Shown piece by piece: positions 41,570 through 56,029 of a DNA stretch of 64,000 nucleotides (the first letter of the stretch is position 1; every line of letters begins with the position of its first letter). The position numbers were made by a program, and so were the translations under genes. Below the pieces are notes generated by a model, which worked only from the letters and a program-made list of their open reading frames with translations, had not been told where the DNA came from and searched no databases. The stretch comes from Cacajao melanocephalus (lineage: Eukaryota; Chordata; Mammalia; Primates; Pitheciidae), in assembly GCA_963573385.1 (NCBI GenBank), contig CAUYLG010048133.1, forward strand, positions 1 to 64,000, in the 5' to 3' direction.

Positions 41570-42262
41570 ATTAAGGACTTCATAATGACGCCGAGTAGTG
41601 GAAACTATTTAGCCCCATTTTTATGGATTAGGAAGTTAGAGCCTAGAGAGGTTAAATACCTTTGTGGAAATAAAGATCAGCCAAATGAGAACAAACAAAG
41701 GCTATTCAGAGCTTGCTATAACTAGGGAGTCAGCCACTGTCACTTGTGTTTTGACAGAGACTGAAAGGCAGGCAGAGAAGTGGGAAGGCTTCAGGAATGC
41801 CGATTGGCAGCTGCTGGCGTGGGAAGCTGTAGGCAGCTAAGTAGAAGTGGGCATCCTATGTCATGGATAGGAGGGGCATATTTAGCTTTCTCTGGGTTGT
41901 CCTAGGGTGCAAGCAGGAACCGGAATTAGGGAAGCTGTTAGTTATTCATCAAGTCCTGGTCATATTGGACCAATTGTTAGAGAAGGTGTTGTTTAACTTC
42001 CTGGATTGTCACTAGAGAAGCATTCTGAGATGCAAGTGTGACTTATAGTAGGCTGGCTTCCTGGGCTGATTGTAGATAAGGGGTTAGTTTCTTGGGGAGG
42101 TTGCTGCAGGTTGAGGGTGAGTGTTCTATTTTTATATTGGTCTGGCCATCATCCATTTGTATATTCACTTCCTTAACTTGCTAAAATTTATGAAGCTGGC
42201 CAGTGCCAGATCCAGGACTTAAATCAAGGTCCTCTATTTCTGAGTCTTATGTCCTTTCCCAT
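41570..42262 (-). repeat. MIR split by an LTR-like repeat
   Basis: The left part 41570-41662 (tagccccatttttatgga, gcctagagaggttaaatacc) and the right part 42169-42262 (ccttaacttgctaaaattta, gatccaggacttaaatcaag) are consecutive segments of one antisense MIR, with the 505-bp repeat between them. Confidence 0.75.
41663..42167. mobile_element. Solo-LTR-like repeat, copy 1
   Basis: It starts TGTGGAAATAA and ends ATATTCA, so it has TG...CA ends, and it is cleanly inserted in a MIR. It matches copy 2 at 44967 over nearly its whole length. The family is not recognised, and strand and exact target duplication are unresolved. Confidence 0.6.
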
Positions 42263-42463
42263 ATCACAGACAGGCTGCCTTGAACCCAGGTAAAACAACC
42301 ATCCATGCTGTCTGCCCCAGACCTTGCCTTCATTTTTTTTCCCAGTGAGTTTCTGTTTTACTCTAAATGTACTTGTCAATCCTAATTAAAACATGGTGTT
42401 TTTGGTGAAGCTAACTATATTCCTCAGACACTTAGATCAGAAGATAAAAACTTTCCATTTTGG

Positions 42464-42750
<287 letters not shown>

Positions 42751-42759
42751 AAACCAACC

Positions 42760-44966
42760 AAACAAAAAACCCTCCAGTTTTACCCCAAGCAAAGTTTCTT
42801 TTCCTTCTCATCATTTACAGTATGCAGGGTAGGTGGGAAGGAAGGGGAGTACATTTGCCCCAGGCTCTGTTCACAGATGACAAAGATGTGGTTTAGTTTG
42901 GGTAGCATGGCCTTGTCAGAGAGTTCCTAAGGAAATGTTTGGAGGGCTGACACAAAGATGTTTGTAACAGACTGGTCTTCCTGGCAGAAACTGGGCTGCA
43001 TTGAGGGGTGGTTTGTAAGCAGGACACTGGTATGCTCTTTTACTATTAGGTGCAGCAACTGGCAGAAAGTGGGGGAACTCATATTAAGCAATTAGTTGCC
43101 CATGACTGGATATGTTAAGAAAGACAAGCTTTGGAAGACAGTAATACTGTGGAATTATCCAGGCTGACAAAAGGTCAAGGGTTGGAGCCCTGAATACAAT
43201 AGGAAAACCCAGGGAAAAAGCTCTAAAGAGACATCTAGGGATCCATTCCTTTTATGATATATGAAGTGTTATACTGTTCACATTGAACAGGTAATAGAGA
43301 TTCAGGAGACGTGTAGTATTCAAGAGTATTGTCTGGGAAAAGTTCTAGTCTTTCAGTGCAATTTCCTACATTAAAACAAGGAAGGTAATACAATGAAGGA
43401 GACTGAAGAAGAGGTCTCCAGAACGCATTAACTTGCTTCATTATTAATGAAGGGTGAGTGTTAATGTGATAGTTCTCTCTGGGCTCCCGTGAGAGCTCCA
43501 GGGGTTGTATTTGCCCCATCACCACCAAGGAAAAGAGCAATTTAAACAATTTCCTGGGAGCTGCTCCTTACATCTGTTTGTTTTTCAGTCTTTTTGGGGA
43601 CAATCAAAAAGGAGTGTTTTTTTCTCCTTCATTATACCCAGAGGCTTTCCGCAGAGCAGAAATGAGGAACAGGGAGCCTTCTGTTAATTGTTGGAGTCTC
43701 CAGAGAGATTTCCCCTTTGTTTAATTGTCTTGTATCTCCCTGGACTCTTTGCACTACCTCCCTCTTTCCTCTTCTATCCCAGTCCTGGGAAAAGTGTTGC
43801 TGTAAGATTTTGATCTTGAAGCTAGAGCCCTGCCATAGTGAATATTGATTGTCCCAAAGGAACCAAAATATTTGAAGGTAAAATTTGATTCGATTTAAAG
43901 ATAAAGTAGGGGAGAAAAGGCCCCATGGTGGGGTCAGCCTGTGAATTTTGTTGTGGCCAGGGCTGTAGCTTGTTCTGTACCAGAAAGCAGGGCACTTCCC
44001 TGCAGTTTCCTCTTAGGTGACTGACAGCGATTTATCACTCTGACTCACCTCAAGCGACAACGGACAAGAGAGAAAGTAATGGCAGGGTATTTTGTAGTAT
44101 AAATGTGCTTATCCACCTGAACAATATTAGGAATCACAAGTCTACTTGCTTGAGTGCCTGTGTGAAGTGGTTCTAATGAGAACTAAGTTTGATTATGGCC
44201 AAGGACAGGTGAAATGATGAGAAATGAAACATAGGATCACGCAATCTCAGGGGTGCCTGCCTTCCAGTAGGTAAAGTGACAAAAATAAAATCATTCCAGC
44301 ATTGCAAAGGATCCCACGTGCTGAACAGTTTTAGGGAATGAGGCAAGGGGGTTAAAGGGCCACCTATATTATCTATGTTTTCTGCTGGGAAATGTAAATG
44401 CTGTTAAGAGCATTTGTAAAATCTTCTGTTTCATAACCAAAGGAAAACATCTCCCTAAATGAAATGAAATTGTCACAGCCACAGCAGGTTATTCCAGAAT
44501 TTCCCCTTCAATTTATGCTTGAGTGCTCCATGGAATCTAAAGGCTCTGGGTGGGGTCAGTTCTCCTAGTCCCCTCAGGAATGCTGCAAGGCAGCTTCCCT
44601 ATTGTGAGAACTGCTATCAAACTCGTTGAATCTTAAGGCTCAAAGAGCACATCAGAAGAGACAGCTTAGGAGAGAAGGCAGATGAGTCCTTACTAGGGAC
44701 AAAGATCACGTTCTTGCCTGCAGCATTCCGTTCTGAAGTTCTCCACAGGTTCCCCATTGCTTCTCAAAGGCAAAACTTATCGTGTTAGGTTCACAGCTTC
44801 ATTCCCAGTGATCTAATCTACATTTCTGAAGGATTCATCTGTGATCATGCCCAACCTCCCTCCTAACCAACCCCAGTATGATCCAAGAGCAGGAGTTTGC
44901 CAAAGTAACGCACTTGAATATTTGTCCTACTGCCCAGCAAACATCCTGCCCTTGTATCGATTATAA
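42760..44966. other. Intergenic, no recognised gene
   Basis: Mostly unique, moderately GC-balanced sequence. The open frame at 43235-43549 (minus) has no recognised domain. No LTR-element coding sequence (gag, pol) is visible between the two LTR-like repeats. Confidence 0.55.
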
Positions 44967-45470
44967 TGTGGAAATAAGCAAAGACCATCCATGTGAGAAG
45001 GAAAGGCTATTTATTCAGAGCATGCTATAGCAAAGGGAGTAAGCCACTGTCACTCGTGTTTTGACAAAGACTCAAAGGCGGGCAGAAGAGTGGGAAGGCT
45101 TCCGCTATGCCTGATTGAAGGCTGCTGGTGTGGGAAGCTGTAGATAGCTAGAAGCGGGTATCCTATGTGATGATTAGCGGGGCATATTTGGCTTTCTCTG
45201 GTTGATCCTAAGGTGCAAGCAGGGACCAAAATTAGGGAAGCTGTCAGTTATTCATCTAGTCCTGGTCATATTGGGCCAGTTGTTACAGAAGTTATTCTTT
45301 AGTTTCCTGGATTGTCACTGGAGAGAACAGTCTGACTTTCTGTTAGTATAACTTACTGCAGGCTGGCTTCCTGGGCTGACTGCTGCAGATAGCAGGGGCA
45401 GGATGTGGGTCAGAGTTCTGTTTTTACATATGGTATGGCCATTGTCCATTTGCATATTGTCTCTCAGTAA
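44967..45470. mobile_element. Solo-LTR-like repeat, copy 2
   Basis: Also starts TGTGGAAATAA and runs parallel to copy 1 (agccactgtcactcgtgttt, tgggaagctgtagatagcta, cctggattgtcactggagag, catttgcatattg). It is in the same orientation and clearly diverged. The 3' boundary is approximate. Confidence 0.6.
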
Positions 45471-45969
45471 TGAACGGCTGACAGGGAACACAACCTAAAT
45501 AGTTTTGGGAAAGGTGTCCTCTAGAGAGAAGGCAGCAAGAGAAAGAGGTTTCTAGTTTTGCCAGTTACATCTTGTGCGTCACTATTGGTCATATAATGAG
45601 TACTTTTAAAAGGAAATGAATGGAATATGCTGCACTTATAAATGCTATTGCAGATATTTTAACACATTTCATTAAACTAGTATGTGGAAACAAACATCAT
45701 CCAAAAGTCTTGTAAAAACTGGTAAAATTTGCTAGGTTTATAAAAAGAATAAGATCTGAGCTGAGTTTAATAACTAGCTTTTCTGATCTGCAACCTTAAT
45801 ACACTGAATACAATTTTTTAAAATCCAAAGCAAATCTCTGAAGTGTAGGCTGTGAAAACGCTACACAAAAGCACACTTTAAGTGATACACACCTGGCCAC
45901 TAGTAAACAACAGATATATATTTGTTCTCTTTCTTAAAAACACTAAGACAATATAGAATAGACCATAGT

Positions 45970-48935
45970 ACTGTTTGTAAAAATGATTTATTAAAATGCT
46001 CATAATTATAAAAGAATATTAAAGTGCACAGAAATGAACATAATTACAAACTTTACATCTTATGCCACAAAGCATCATGAATAGTTCTACTTCAGTTAAG
46101 CTGCTCATACATTTTTTCCTTCTCAAACATAATATGAACATAAAATGGTACAAGAAGTGTTTCAACAACAGAGTACATTCTGACCCCCTATTGTGAATTA
46201 ACGTTTTATGAAATTTAAGACACACATGCAATAAAAAAGGGAAGGCTTTGGTGACAGTTTATAAGATGGCCTTGTTTAGTTTTAAAATAAAAACGATAGC
46301 TTTCCCTTTCTAATGACATATAGCTAAATTATCTGAGGGATGTTTAATGAAAATCCCCTGAGTATTTGGTCTAATATTGCAATATGCTAAAATTCGCAGG
46401 CATTACAAAAGGATATAAAGCTCAATTTCTCTAGTGGTTAACACTGGACAGGCTGAGGGCCAGATTCTCCCTCTTCACAGGCCCACTGCCACACCCATCG
46501 ATTTCCCCAGGGCTGCTGCCTCTGCAGCTACTTAGAGATGCAGCCACCACTGTTTGCAGACACAGCTCCATGCTTTTCTTCATCACTGCAAGTCAGCCCT
46601 GGACTCAACACTGTGGATGGCATGGGGGACGACCCTGCATCTCACCCACAACTTTGCTCTTTTGGGCATCTTAACAGTGTCAGACATTACATTTGTGGCC
46701 TTTAAATACGTAGAGGTTTTTTTCCCTCCTGTCCACAGCAGCACATTTAATCTATGAAAAGGATTCTCTCTGCTGGGGCTATGAAAACAAATGCACATTT
46801 AAGTTCTAATCATACATACATGAGATAACGTAAAACATTTCCTTTTCTATGCTGACATATGTGGCAAGTAATTGCCAAATTTAAACACTAGGAGATAGTC
46901 ACATGATTCAGAGAAGAGAGGAGGTAATAGAGAGGAAGTGACACCCACTTCCAGAAGCAGTATCTCAGGAGTGAAGAGAGGAACAGTGGCACTGCCATCT
47001 TGGCTGTGAATGAGAGTTTCCTCCAGTGGGAAGAAATTCATTGCTCCATCCCAGTGCATGTGGCCTCATGTGGCCTGTCTTGAACTCCCTCTGACTGCAT
47101 CATTAACATGATCAAGAGAGATAGTGAAATGGTGTCCCTGATCCACTGGGACAATTCAAAAGCCCAGATTACTGCTTTGATGGATCCTATATAAATACTT
47201 AATCATTCATGGCAGGCATTTGAAATTGTGACCTAGTGCTAAGCTACTTTATTGTAAGAAGCCTCTAAAATCTGAGCTTTCCTTTGCTGCTGGGATTCCA
47301 ATAGGTTGGCTCCTCTGGCACCTGAGCATTTAACGGCATCCCAGTGAGTAGAGGCCCATGCAGCACCACCATGATGCAAATCACCTCCCTCTCCTGCATC
47401 CAGCACTGACCAGTTACCAGTAGGAGTGAGACGGGCTGGCTCCCTGTCTTTTCCAGAGAGCCCAGGAGGCCTGACACTTAAAAGGCAATAAAATGAAGTA
47501 GACTGCTAGGGAGAGCAAAAGTGAGGGGGCAAGATGTGCACGGCAGAACAGGAGTGCAGCAGGAAATCTCCAGATAATGGTAGTGTTTGTGACCAAACCG
47601 TTTTCCTTTACTACTCTTAACTGCCTGATTGGCTCTACAGAAGGCTAAAAAATTAAAGCTAAAGTCTCTCTACTTGGTTAGGAATAATCTGGGTATATTC
47701 CTGTCTCTAGTACAATTGCACAGTTACAATCAAGTTACCAGGCCCAGAATAACAGGATGGAGGATGCAAGGAAGCCACATTCTTTATGGCAGCGACTTTG
47801 GTGTGTTGATCCCTTTGGCATATAGAAGTAAGCCAAGTCCTGCAGACTCCTGGACAAAAGGCACTGCCCACACAGTGACCACAATGAGGGCACTTGCTGT
47901 TCCTGCCCATGCACACCGTCATGCCCCAGTGGCTGTGTAGTGAGCCATTCACAAAGGCAGCTGGTGATGTGTAATACTGCACCTTCTGTATCTAATGAAT
48001 AAAAGTCAACTGGTAGAAAATTGATGCGCTTATGTTTTCCAGACAATTATGTTGATAAAAATGTAATTTTCATCATGTGCTATCACTGTTTTCCAAGAAA
48101 CTACACATCTTTAGAAAAGATAAATTATCCAGATCAACATGAGTTACAATGCTCTTTGAATCTGTAACTTTTCCTACTTTTGTCATTTTATTCCCTTGAG
48201 ATCTGCAAAGCAGTCAACATTGATTAGGCACGGAACCTCCCAGGAGTGCTCCTGGAAGATAAAAAGTGTCACTGGGGATTAGGACAAATATGCTTCAAAA
48301 CCTTGCTATCTTCATTCTAACCCACTAAGAGTATGTCTTTGAGATGGAAAGACAGGCTCGAATGAAGACTGAAACTATATCCTCTGATTAACTGAGGTTT
48401 CCTTTCCGGAGGTATTGATAATACACCTAAATATTATGAATCCTTGAGTCGTTAGCTATTTTTAATCACAAGAAAGCTATTAAATCTGTAACGATGGTAC
48501 TGTAAGGAAAAGAGGACCCAGGAACAGATCAAGCAAAGTGAAGAAATAAAACACGGCCTAAAAATAAAGGAGATCATGCACCTGAGAATAGAGAGAAATA
48601 AAAGCAATCAAACAGGAAAAAAAGAATCCATTCTACTTTAGAAGGGGTGGTTTTTAAGCACATTCAGGGACCTTTTTCTGTAAAATTCCAATTTATCAGA
48701 AAAAGGTAACATTTTAGGTTTTCCGGGTGATTAGTTTTATGCCCTTCTTGATCTAAGTTTTACATTTTCCAGTTCCTGCACCGCTAGCTGAAACTGAAAA
48801 ATAATACACATGGAAATGGCAATAGTTAAGAACGGTATTTGCCAAAGTGATTTAACTTAAACATTCTCATTAGTGATTCCTAATATATTTTGACAGAGCT
48901 AAATTTCTTAAAGTGCTTCTCAGAACATAAAGCTC
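45970..48935 (-). other. ANO6: ANO6 3' untranslated region
   Basis: About 3 kb between the ANO6 stop and the best polyadenylation signal holds no recognisable Alu, L1 or MIR copy, in sharp contrast to the sequence on both sides. That absence is what a constrained terminal exon would look like. Short minus-strand reading frames here carry no recognisable domain. An alternative AATAAA (TTTATT on the plus strand near 47247) could give a shorter form. The 3' boundary is inferred, not seen. Confidence 0.7.
45987..45992 (-). promoter_or_regulatory. ANO6: Probable ANO6 polyadenylation signal (AATAAA)
   Basis: TTTATT on the plus strand reads AATAAA on the minus strand, in an AT-rich setting, and gives a 3' UTR of about 2.95 kb. 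Cleavage would be expected at about 45957-45977. A repeat-rich flank begins shortly downstream (LTR-like element at 44967-45470). Confidence 0.6.
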
Positions 48936-49142
48936 TTATTCTAATTTTGGTCGTAAATTGTTATCTACTGCTTCTATCATCCGCTCAGCTATCACCCCCA
49001 TATTTTTCGTCATGTCTTTGAGGTGATTCTCACGAAGAAGCTTTTGGGTTAGGTATTTTTCTCTTTGGATCTTGCTCTTCGTGCGTTTTGATACATCGGG
49101 AATTGCATATGAAATGAAAAATTTCACAGAGTAGATGAGGTG
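48936..49142 (-). CDS. ANO6: ANO6 final coding exon with stop codon
   Basis: The exon opens CAC CTC ATC TAC after a ttccccag acceptor and runs 68 codons to a TAA stop at 48936-48938. It completes the last membrane helix (HLIYSVKFFISYAIP). A basic, coiled-coil-prone cytosolic tail follows (SKRTKSKIQREKYLTQKLL, then KNMGVIAERMIEAVDNN) and ends LRPKLE. No frameshift or premature stop is present in any of the four exons, and the combined 722 nt give about 240 residues of an expected ~910. The tail shows R in LLREN and L in PKLE, where I recall H and S in human. This points to another primate or a derived allele, not to decay. Confidence 0.93.
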   Translation of the reverse strand, partial: HLIYSVKFFISYAIPDVSKRTKSKIQREKYLTQKLLRENHLKDMTKNMGVIAERMIEAVDNNLRPKLE

Positions 49143-49663
49143 CTGGGGAAGAAAAGAAGAAAAATGTCACTCACAAAGAAATGAAGGAGAACACGGAGTT
49201 CCTTTCACTCATTCTTGCTTGTCATTATGGCAGTTTATCTGGACAAGGCTGTGGACATTTTACTCACACATTCAGCCACTAATGCCATCATGTCTAATCA
49301 ACAGTGTGGGTCCGTCTAGCAGCTATTATTACTTTATACATTTAGATAATACTATGTGATATGTAGAAAAGTATATATACACACATAATGGTTATAAAGG
49401 ATAAAGAAAAAATGAATACCTGAAAAAAACCATTATACTTAAAAACTAGAATGCTCACAGTGCTGTCGTATTTTGTGTACTCTTTTTCTAATGGCCCTGC
49501 ACTTCTCCTGAAGTTAGTGCTATCATAGTCGTACAAGTATATGTGTATCATTCTCACTTATTTTTTAAAAAGTTTGACAAAATATGTGTACATACCCCCA
49601 AAATATACTCTTGCTTGAGTTTACCTTTATGATACTGCATTCAGTCTTTTGGAAATTACTTTC

Positions 49664-49958
49664 TTCTTTTTCTGGGGACAGGTTCTCACTGTCACCCAGG
49701 CTGGAGTGCAGTGGTGTGATCACAGCTCACTGAAGCCTCTTACTCCTGGGCTCAAGTGATCCTCCCACCTCCGTCTCCCTAAGTAGCTAGGACTACAGGC
49801 ATATGCCACCATGCTTGGCTACTTTTAAAATTTCCTTGTAGAGACAGGGTCTTGCTGTGTTGTCCAGGCTGGTCTCAAACTCCTGTCCTCAAGCAATCCT
49901 TCCACCTTGGCCTTCCAAAGTGCTAGGATTACAGGCGTGAGCCACCACAGCAGGTTGC
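49664..49958 (-). repeat. ANO6: AluJ-like element (intronic)
   Basis: Antisense Alu with many changes (acaggttctcactgtcaccc ... gtgagccaccacagcaggtt). Confidence 0.92.
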
Positions 49959-49969
49959 TTTTTGTTCAA

Positions 49970-50690
49970 AACTATTTTCTAAGATTCATCAATGTTATTC
50001 TATAAAACCAGTCCATTAATTTTCACTGCTGTATAATATTCTGTGTGAATACACTATAATTTATTTGTTCCCCTATCAACAGGGATTGAGTTTGTTTCCA
50101 GTTTTTATAGTAGGAACAATGCTGTCGTGAACATTATTGTGCTTGAATCCTAGAGGATTATCTACAAGTTTCTCAAGTGTGCGGACCCAGGAGTGGGACT
50201 GCTGAGACCCTATGTCACCTGAATGTTCCATTTTATAAGATGACACCAAAACATTTTCCAAAGTAGTTATACCAACTTATACTCCCAGAGCAGTGAGAGT
50301 TTCAGTTGCCCTACATCCTTGACAGCACTTAGTATCATCAAACTTTTTTTTTTTGAAACGGAGTCTTGCTCTGTCACCCAGGCTTGAGTACAGTGGTGTG
50401 ATCTCGGCTCACTGCAACCTCTGTCTCCTGGGTTCAAGCGATTCTCCTGCCTCAGCCACCTGAGTAGCTGGGATTACAGGTGCCTGCCACCAAGCCCGGC
50501 TAATTTTTGTATTTTTAGTAGAGAGAGGGTTTTGCCATGTTGCCTAGGCTGGATCAAACTTTTTTTTTTTTAAACCAACTTAGTGATTATGAAAAGGACT
50601 TTCATTTTGGTCTTACTCTCCATTTCCCTGATTGCTAATGAGGTTAAACACCTTTTAATTTTTTTTTCCATCAAAAATCTCTGACCTAGC
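49970..50690 (-). mobile_element. Ancient L1M/HAL1 fragment split by an Alu
   Basis: Antisense ORF2-like text (cactgctgtataatattctg, gagtgggactgctgagaccc, ttccctgattgctaatgagg), broken at 50347-50553 by a 5'-truncated Alu. Flanks atcaaacttttttt are present on both sides of the Alu. Confidence 0.7.
50347..50553 (-). repeat. ANO6: 5'-truncated Alu (intronic)
   Basis: Antisense Alu with T tail; the 5' portion is missing (stops after tgttgcctaggctgg). The repeated atcaaacttttttt flanks are the target duplication. Confidence 0.9.
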
Positions 50691-50814
50691 AAGGGGAGAG
50701 GAATAATATAAGCATAATTAAAAACAAACTATATATGGTGTTAAAAAGTGGTAAGTATTATGAAGAGATTCTTCTGTAGATTAGTCTGGATATGCCTAAG
50801 TGAGCAAACACTGT

Positions 50815-51990
50815 AGGAGATGAGGAACAAGCCTTGCAGATATCAGAAGGAAAGACATTCTAGGCAAAGGGAACAGCCAGCGCAGAGGTGGTTTGGAGGA
50901 AGCCTCCAGAGTGCGTTTGAGAAATGGGAAGGATGGCGTGGGGTAGGTGATGAGGAGAGAAGTGATGTCTGAGGGGCACTGAGGCATGGCAGGATCCATG
51001 AGGCTTTGTGTGCCACTGTGAGGACTTTGGCTCTGACTCTGAATGAGAGAGGAAGACAAGAGCAAGCCCAGCTAGGAGACTCTGGCCCTAATCCAGGCAA
51101 ACAATGATGGTGGCTCTGACCTGGTGGTAGCAGCACAGGTGGTCTGAAGTGCTCAGTGATATATTTTCAAAGGAAAAGACAACCTGATTGGATATAGCGT
51201 ATGCGTTCCAAGGACTCTGGGCTTGAGCAGTGTTGAGATGGAGTTGCTATAATCAAGAGGGAAATACTGTGGATGGGACAGATTTTGGGCTGGGTTGGGA
51301 GGAGAACATTTGGAGTGGATGGAGGAAAATACAGGCTTGTGGGGCAGTAGATGTGAGACATCTGTTAGGGATCGAAGCAGAAACGTCAGGTAGGCCGTTG
51401 GATTCATAGGTTGAGTCAGGAGAGGGATGCTCTGGAAACAGCCATTTTAAGGTCTATTTAGCATACAGATGGTATTTAGAGCCAACAGACCCCAGGAGAT
51501 GACCAAGAGACCCAGGAGAGAGAAGAGACAACCAAGGGATGGGTCTCGGGATCACTAAGAGAATAAGGGACTGGCATAGAACCTGAGGTGGAATGGCCAG
51601 GGAAGCAGGAGAAAAGGGGAAAAAAAGCGTATTTTCCTAGGAGCCCAGTGAGGAAGAGTGTCCAGGAGCAAGTGATGAGGAAAGTCTCAAGTCAGATTTT
51701 CAGCGAAAATTTGACACAGATTTTCACTGAGTCAAATGCTAAGTCAGGTGAGGGGAGGTGGGGAAGTGGTGGCTGCTGGTAACTTTGGCAAGAGCAGCTT
51801 CAGTGAAGGGGAGGGGGTGAAAAAATGACAAAGATAGAGGAATCGGGGGCAGTGTGCACTGGCAACTCATTCAACGGCGCTGGCCACAAAGAGAAAAAAA
51901 GTGAAGTAGGCCTGGGCAGGTAAAGATGGAGGAATTTTGAGATGAGAGAGGTATTAGTGTGTTTAGTGATGACGGAAATTATATAGTAAA
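50815..51990 (+). repeat. Ancient high-copy repeat, family unresolved
   Basis: A purine-rich text familiar from many mammalian introns (gaggactttggctctgact, aatgatggtggctctgacct, agcatacagatggtatttag, agagcagcttcagtgaaggg). It is probably an old L1M/L2-type segment. The minus-strand open frames within it are chance. Confidence 0.5.
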
Positions 51991-52229
51991 GTGACAAAGG
52001 TTGATGCCGTAAAAGAGAGTTCTTTCATTTGTTTCTGAGGTAGGGAATATTTATAGATATGTGAAATTTCTGTGTTATGCCGCCCTTGCATTTCAGGTTA
52101 AAGCCTGGTGGCCTGATACCTTTTAAAAATATATTGCTAGATTCAGTTTTGTCCATTTTATTTTTTTAAATTTTATTGTGTATGGTAATATATAACATGA
52201 TGTTGTAAGGCACAGTAAAATGGTTACTA

Positions 52230-52433
52230 CAGTGAGTCCTCAACATCATCGACAGGTTTTTGGAAACTGCAATTTTAAGTGAAACGACAACATACAGTGG
52301 GTCCTCGGATAACGTCAAGTCCTTCAATGCTGTTGATGAAGAGAAAAACCACTGGTTTTGTTACATGTTATCTTAAAGCCATGCTTTGCAAGAGCCTAAT
52401 GAGGATGTTAAGCGAGGACTTACTCTGCAGTGG
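52230..52433. mobile_element. DNA transposon/MITE with inverted ends
   Basis: The left end gtgagtcctcaacatc and the right end ttaagcgaggacttactctg are near inverted repeats. The inner gcaattttaagtgaaacgac and ggtcctcggataacgtc resemble a Tigger/MER-type nonautonomous element. Confidence 0.6.
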
Positions 52434-52639
52434 AACAAATTAACATGTCCATCATCTCACTTTACACATTTTAGAAAGATCTTTGCATATATGTAATGAA
52501 CAGGGTTGGCTTTAATTTTCCTTTCTCTCTTGTCTGATTTTAGGATTTAGGCTACTCAGCCTCACCAAACGAGTTGGAGAGTATTTCCTCTGTGATGTCT
52601 GAAGGCATTTGTATAGAATTGAAATGATCTGTTCTAAAA

Positions 52640-53660
52640 AGCTTGGCTATCACTCTCCAATAAAAACCACATGGTCTGGTGTTTGTTTTCTCTGTAGAAA
52701 GATCTCAAAGTTCTGCTATAATTTAAGGTTTATAGCTACCTTCTTTAGCATTCTGGAGATAGACTACTCTCTTCTGGCTTCTGTTGTTACTGTTAAAAAG
52801 CTTACCCCATTCTCGCTTTAGTTTTCTCTGTTAGCCAAAAGTTTGTTTCCTCTGGTTACTTTCAAGATCTTACTTTTGGTGTGCTGCGTTTTACTTGCAA
52901 TATGTGTAAGTGGATTTCTTTATTCTGCCTAATACATGTCATGCTTTCTGCTCTAATGAACTCTTTCATCTCTTTTATCTATTTTCTGCTTCTTTCATTA
53001 TTTTTAGGTTAGTATTTCTCATTCTTCCATACTACTTAACATCTTTTACATATTTTCCATTTTCTTAACTCCCTGTGATATATCAGGAGTAATTTTTTCA
53101 GACTTATCTTCCAATTAACAAATTCACCTAAACTTCTGTTTAATACATGTTTTTTTCATTTCACCAATATATTTTAAAGTTTTCTCAAAATTGCCTTATA
53201 ATTTTTTAGTTTGTTTGCTCTTTTTAAATTCTACCGATAATTATTTAAATATTTTCACAATCAGTTAATTTATATTCCTTATCTTGACTGTTCAAACAAA
53301 CTTGAGGTTATTGAGGGTACAAATTAGTTGTTCCTTGCTGAATCTCATGCATGCTTTTTTCAAAAATCACCTCTTGTTATTGACCATCTTTGATTGTGAG
53401 CTATTTGATTAGCTTGATCTGAGAAAAACCTGGGTTCTAAACTGAGGACACTTTTCTCTAGAGAAGATACACATTTCTTTCTACTGAGAAAAATGCAGCC
53501 CTGTTTTGGGTCTCTGGCTTATCCAGAAGTCTTAAGCTCAGTTTTTCCACCTCCCTTCTGACCCAAAGCATAGTCACCTTGAGCTCCGAGATGGAGGCAC
53601 TGATGTATACCAGCTTCCTCTCTGAGCCCTTCGGCACTTCAGGAGTGCTTATTGCTCACT
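52640..53660 (-). mobile_element. Ancient L1/HAL1 ORF1 region
   Basis: Antisense ORF1-like text (actactctcttctggcttct, ggtttcctctggttac-type phrasing, atttcaccaatatatttt) typical of L1M/HAL1. Heavily decayed. Confidence 0.6.
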
Positions 53661-53685
53661 ACCCTATTTTAAAACCCAATACCTA

Positions 53686-54072
<387 letters not shown>

Positions 54073-54153
54073 TTATTAAGCTGGCTCTAAAAGTTTTGAA
54101 GTGGGGATGGTCCCTTACAACATATGGTCCACCACAATATCAAAAGCAGAAGG

Positions 54154-55528
<1,375 letters not shown>

Positions 55529-55634
55529 CTCCATGACAATGACAAAAGCCAGCTTGGCTGCGATCACATGCCAATAGTAGATGTTGTGTTTATACTCCTG
55601 GGGGTGTCCAGGTGGGTATCGGAAATCACGATAC
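55529..55634 (-). CDS. ANO6: ANO6 coding exon, second from last
   Basis: This 106-nt exon has a ttttcag acceptor and ends ATG GAG before a gtagg donor. One leading nucleotide completes the Arg codon from the previous exon, after which it reads [23 protein letters not shown] and on to KLAFVIVME. It covers the end of the extracellular loop (a Pro-rich, His-containing stretch) and the first half of the last transmembrane helix. The phase at its 3' end is 0 and joins H-L-I-Y in the final exon. The intron to the next exon is about 6.4 kb and the one before it about 1.7 kb. Confidence 0.92.
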
Positions 55635-55719
55635 CTGAAAACAAAATGAAGACATATTGGAAGACAAATTTTTTTGATTGAATACTGTAAACAAAGGCCC
55701 CATTTAAAAAGAGGTCATG

Positions 55720-56022
55720 GTTGGGTGCGGTGGCTCATGCCTGTAATCCTAACACTTTGGGTGGCCAAGGCACGTGGATCATATGAGGCCAGGAGTTCGA
55801 GACCAAACTGGCCAATATGGCGAAACCCCGTCTCTACTAAAAATACAAAAATTAGCTGGGTATGGTGGCACGTGCCTGTAATCCCAGCTATTTGCATGGC
55901 TGAGGCACAAGAATTGCTTGAGGCCGGGATGTGGAGGTTGCAGGGTGCTGATACGGCATCACTGCACTCCTGTCTGGGCAACAGTGCAAGACTCTGTCTC
56001 AAAAAATAAAAATAAAAAAATA
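55720..56022 (+). repeat. ANO6: Alu element with target-site duplication (intronic)
   Basis: Full-length Alu. agaggtcat precedes it (55711) and follows its A tail (56022). It lies about 85 bp upstream of the exon ending at 55634, in the preceding intron and antisense to ANO6. Confidence 0.93.
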
Positions 56023-56029
56023 GAGGTCA

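Noticed and set aside
43235..43549. 104-codon minus-strand frame
   Set aside because: No recognised domain and no supporting context.
47629..48046. Several 90-103 codon frames on both strands
   Set aside because: They lie inside the ANO6 3' UTR and overlap one another; chance frames.
50796..51407. Minus-strand frames rich in Ser, Pro and Leu
   Set aside because: They lie in an ancient high-copy purine-rich repeat read on the opposite strand.
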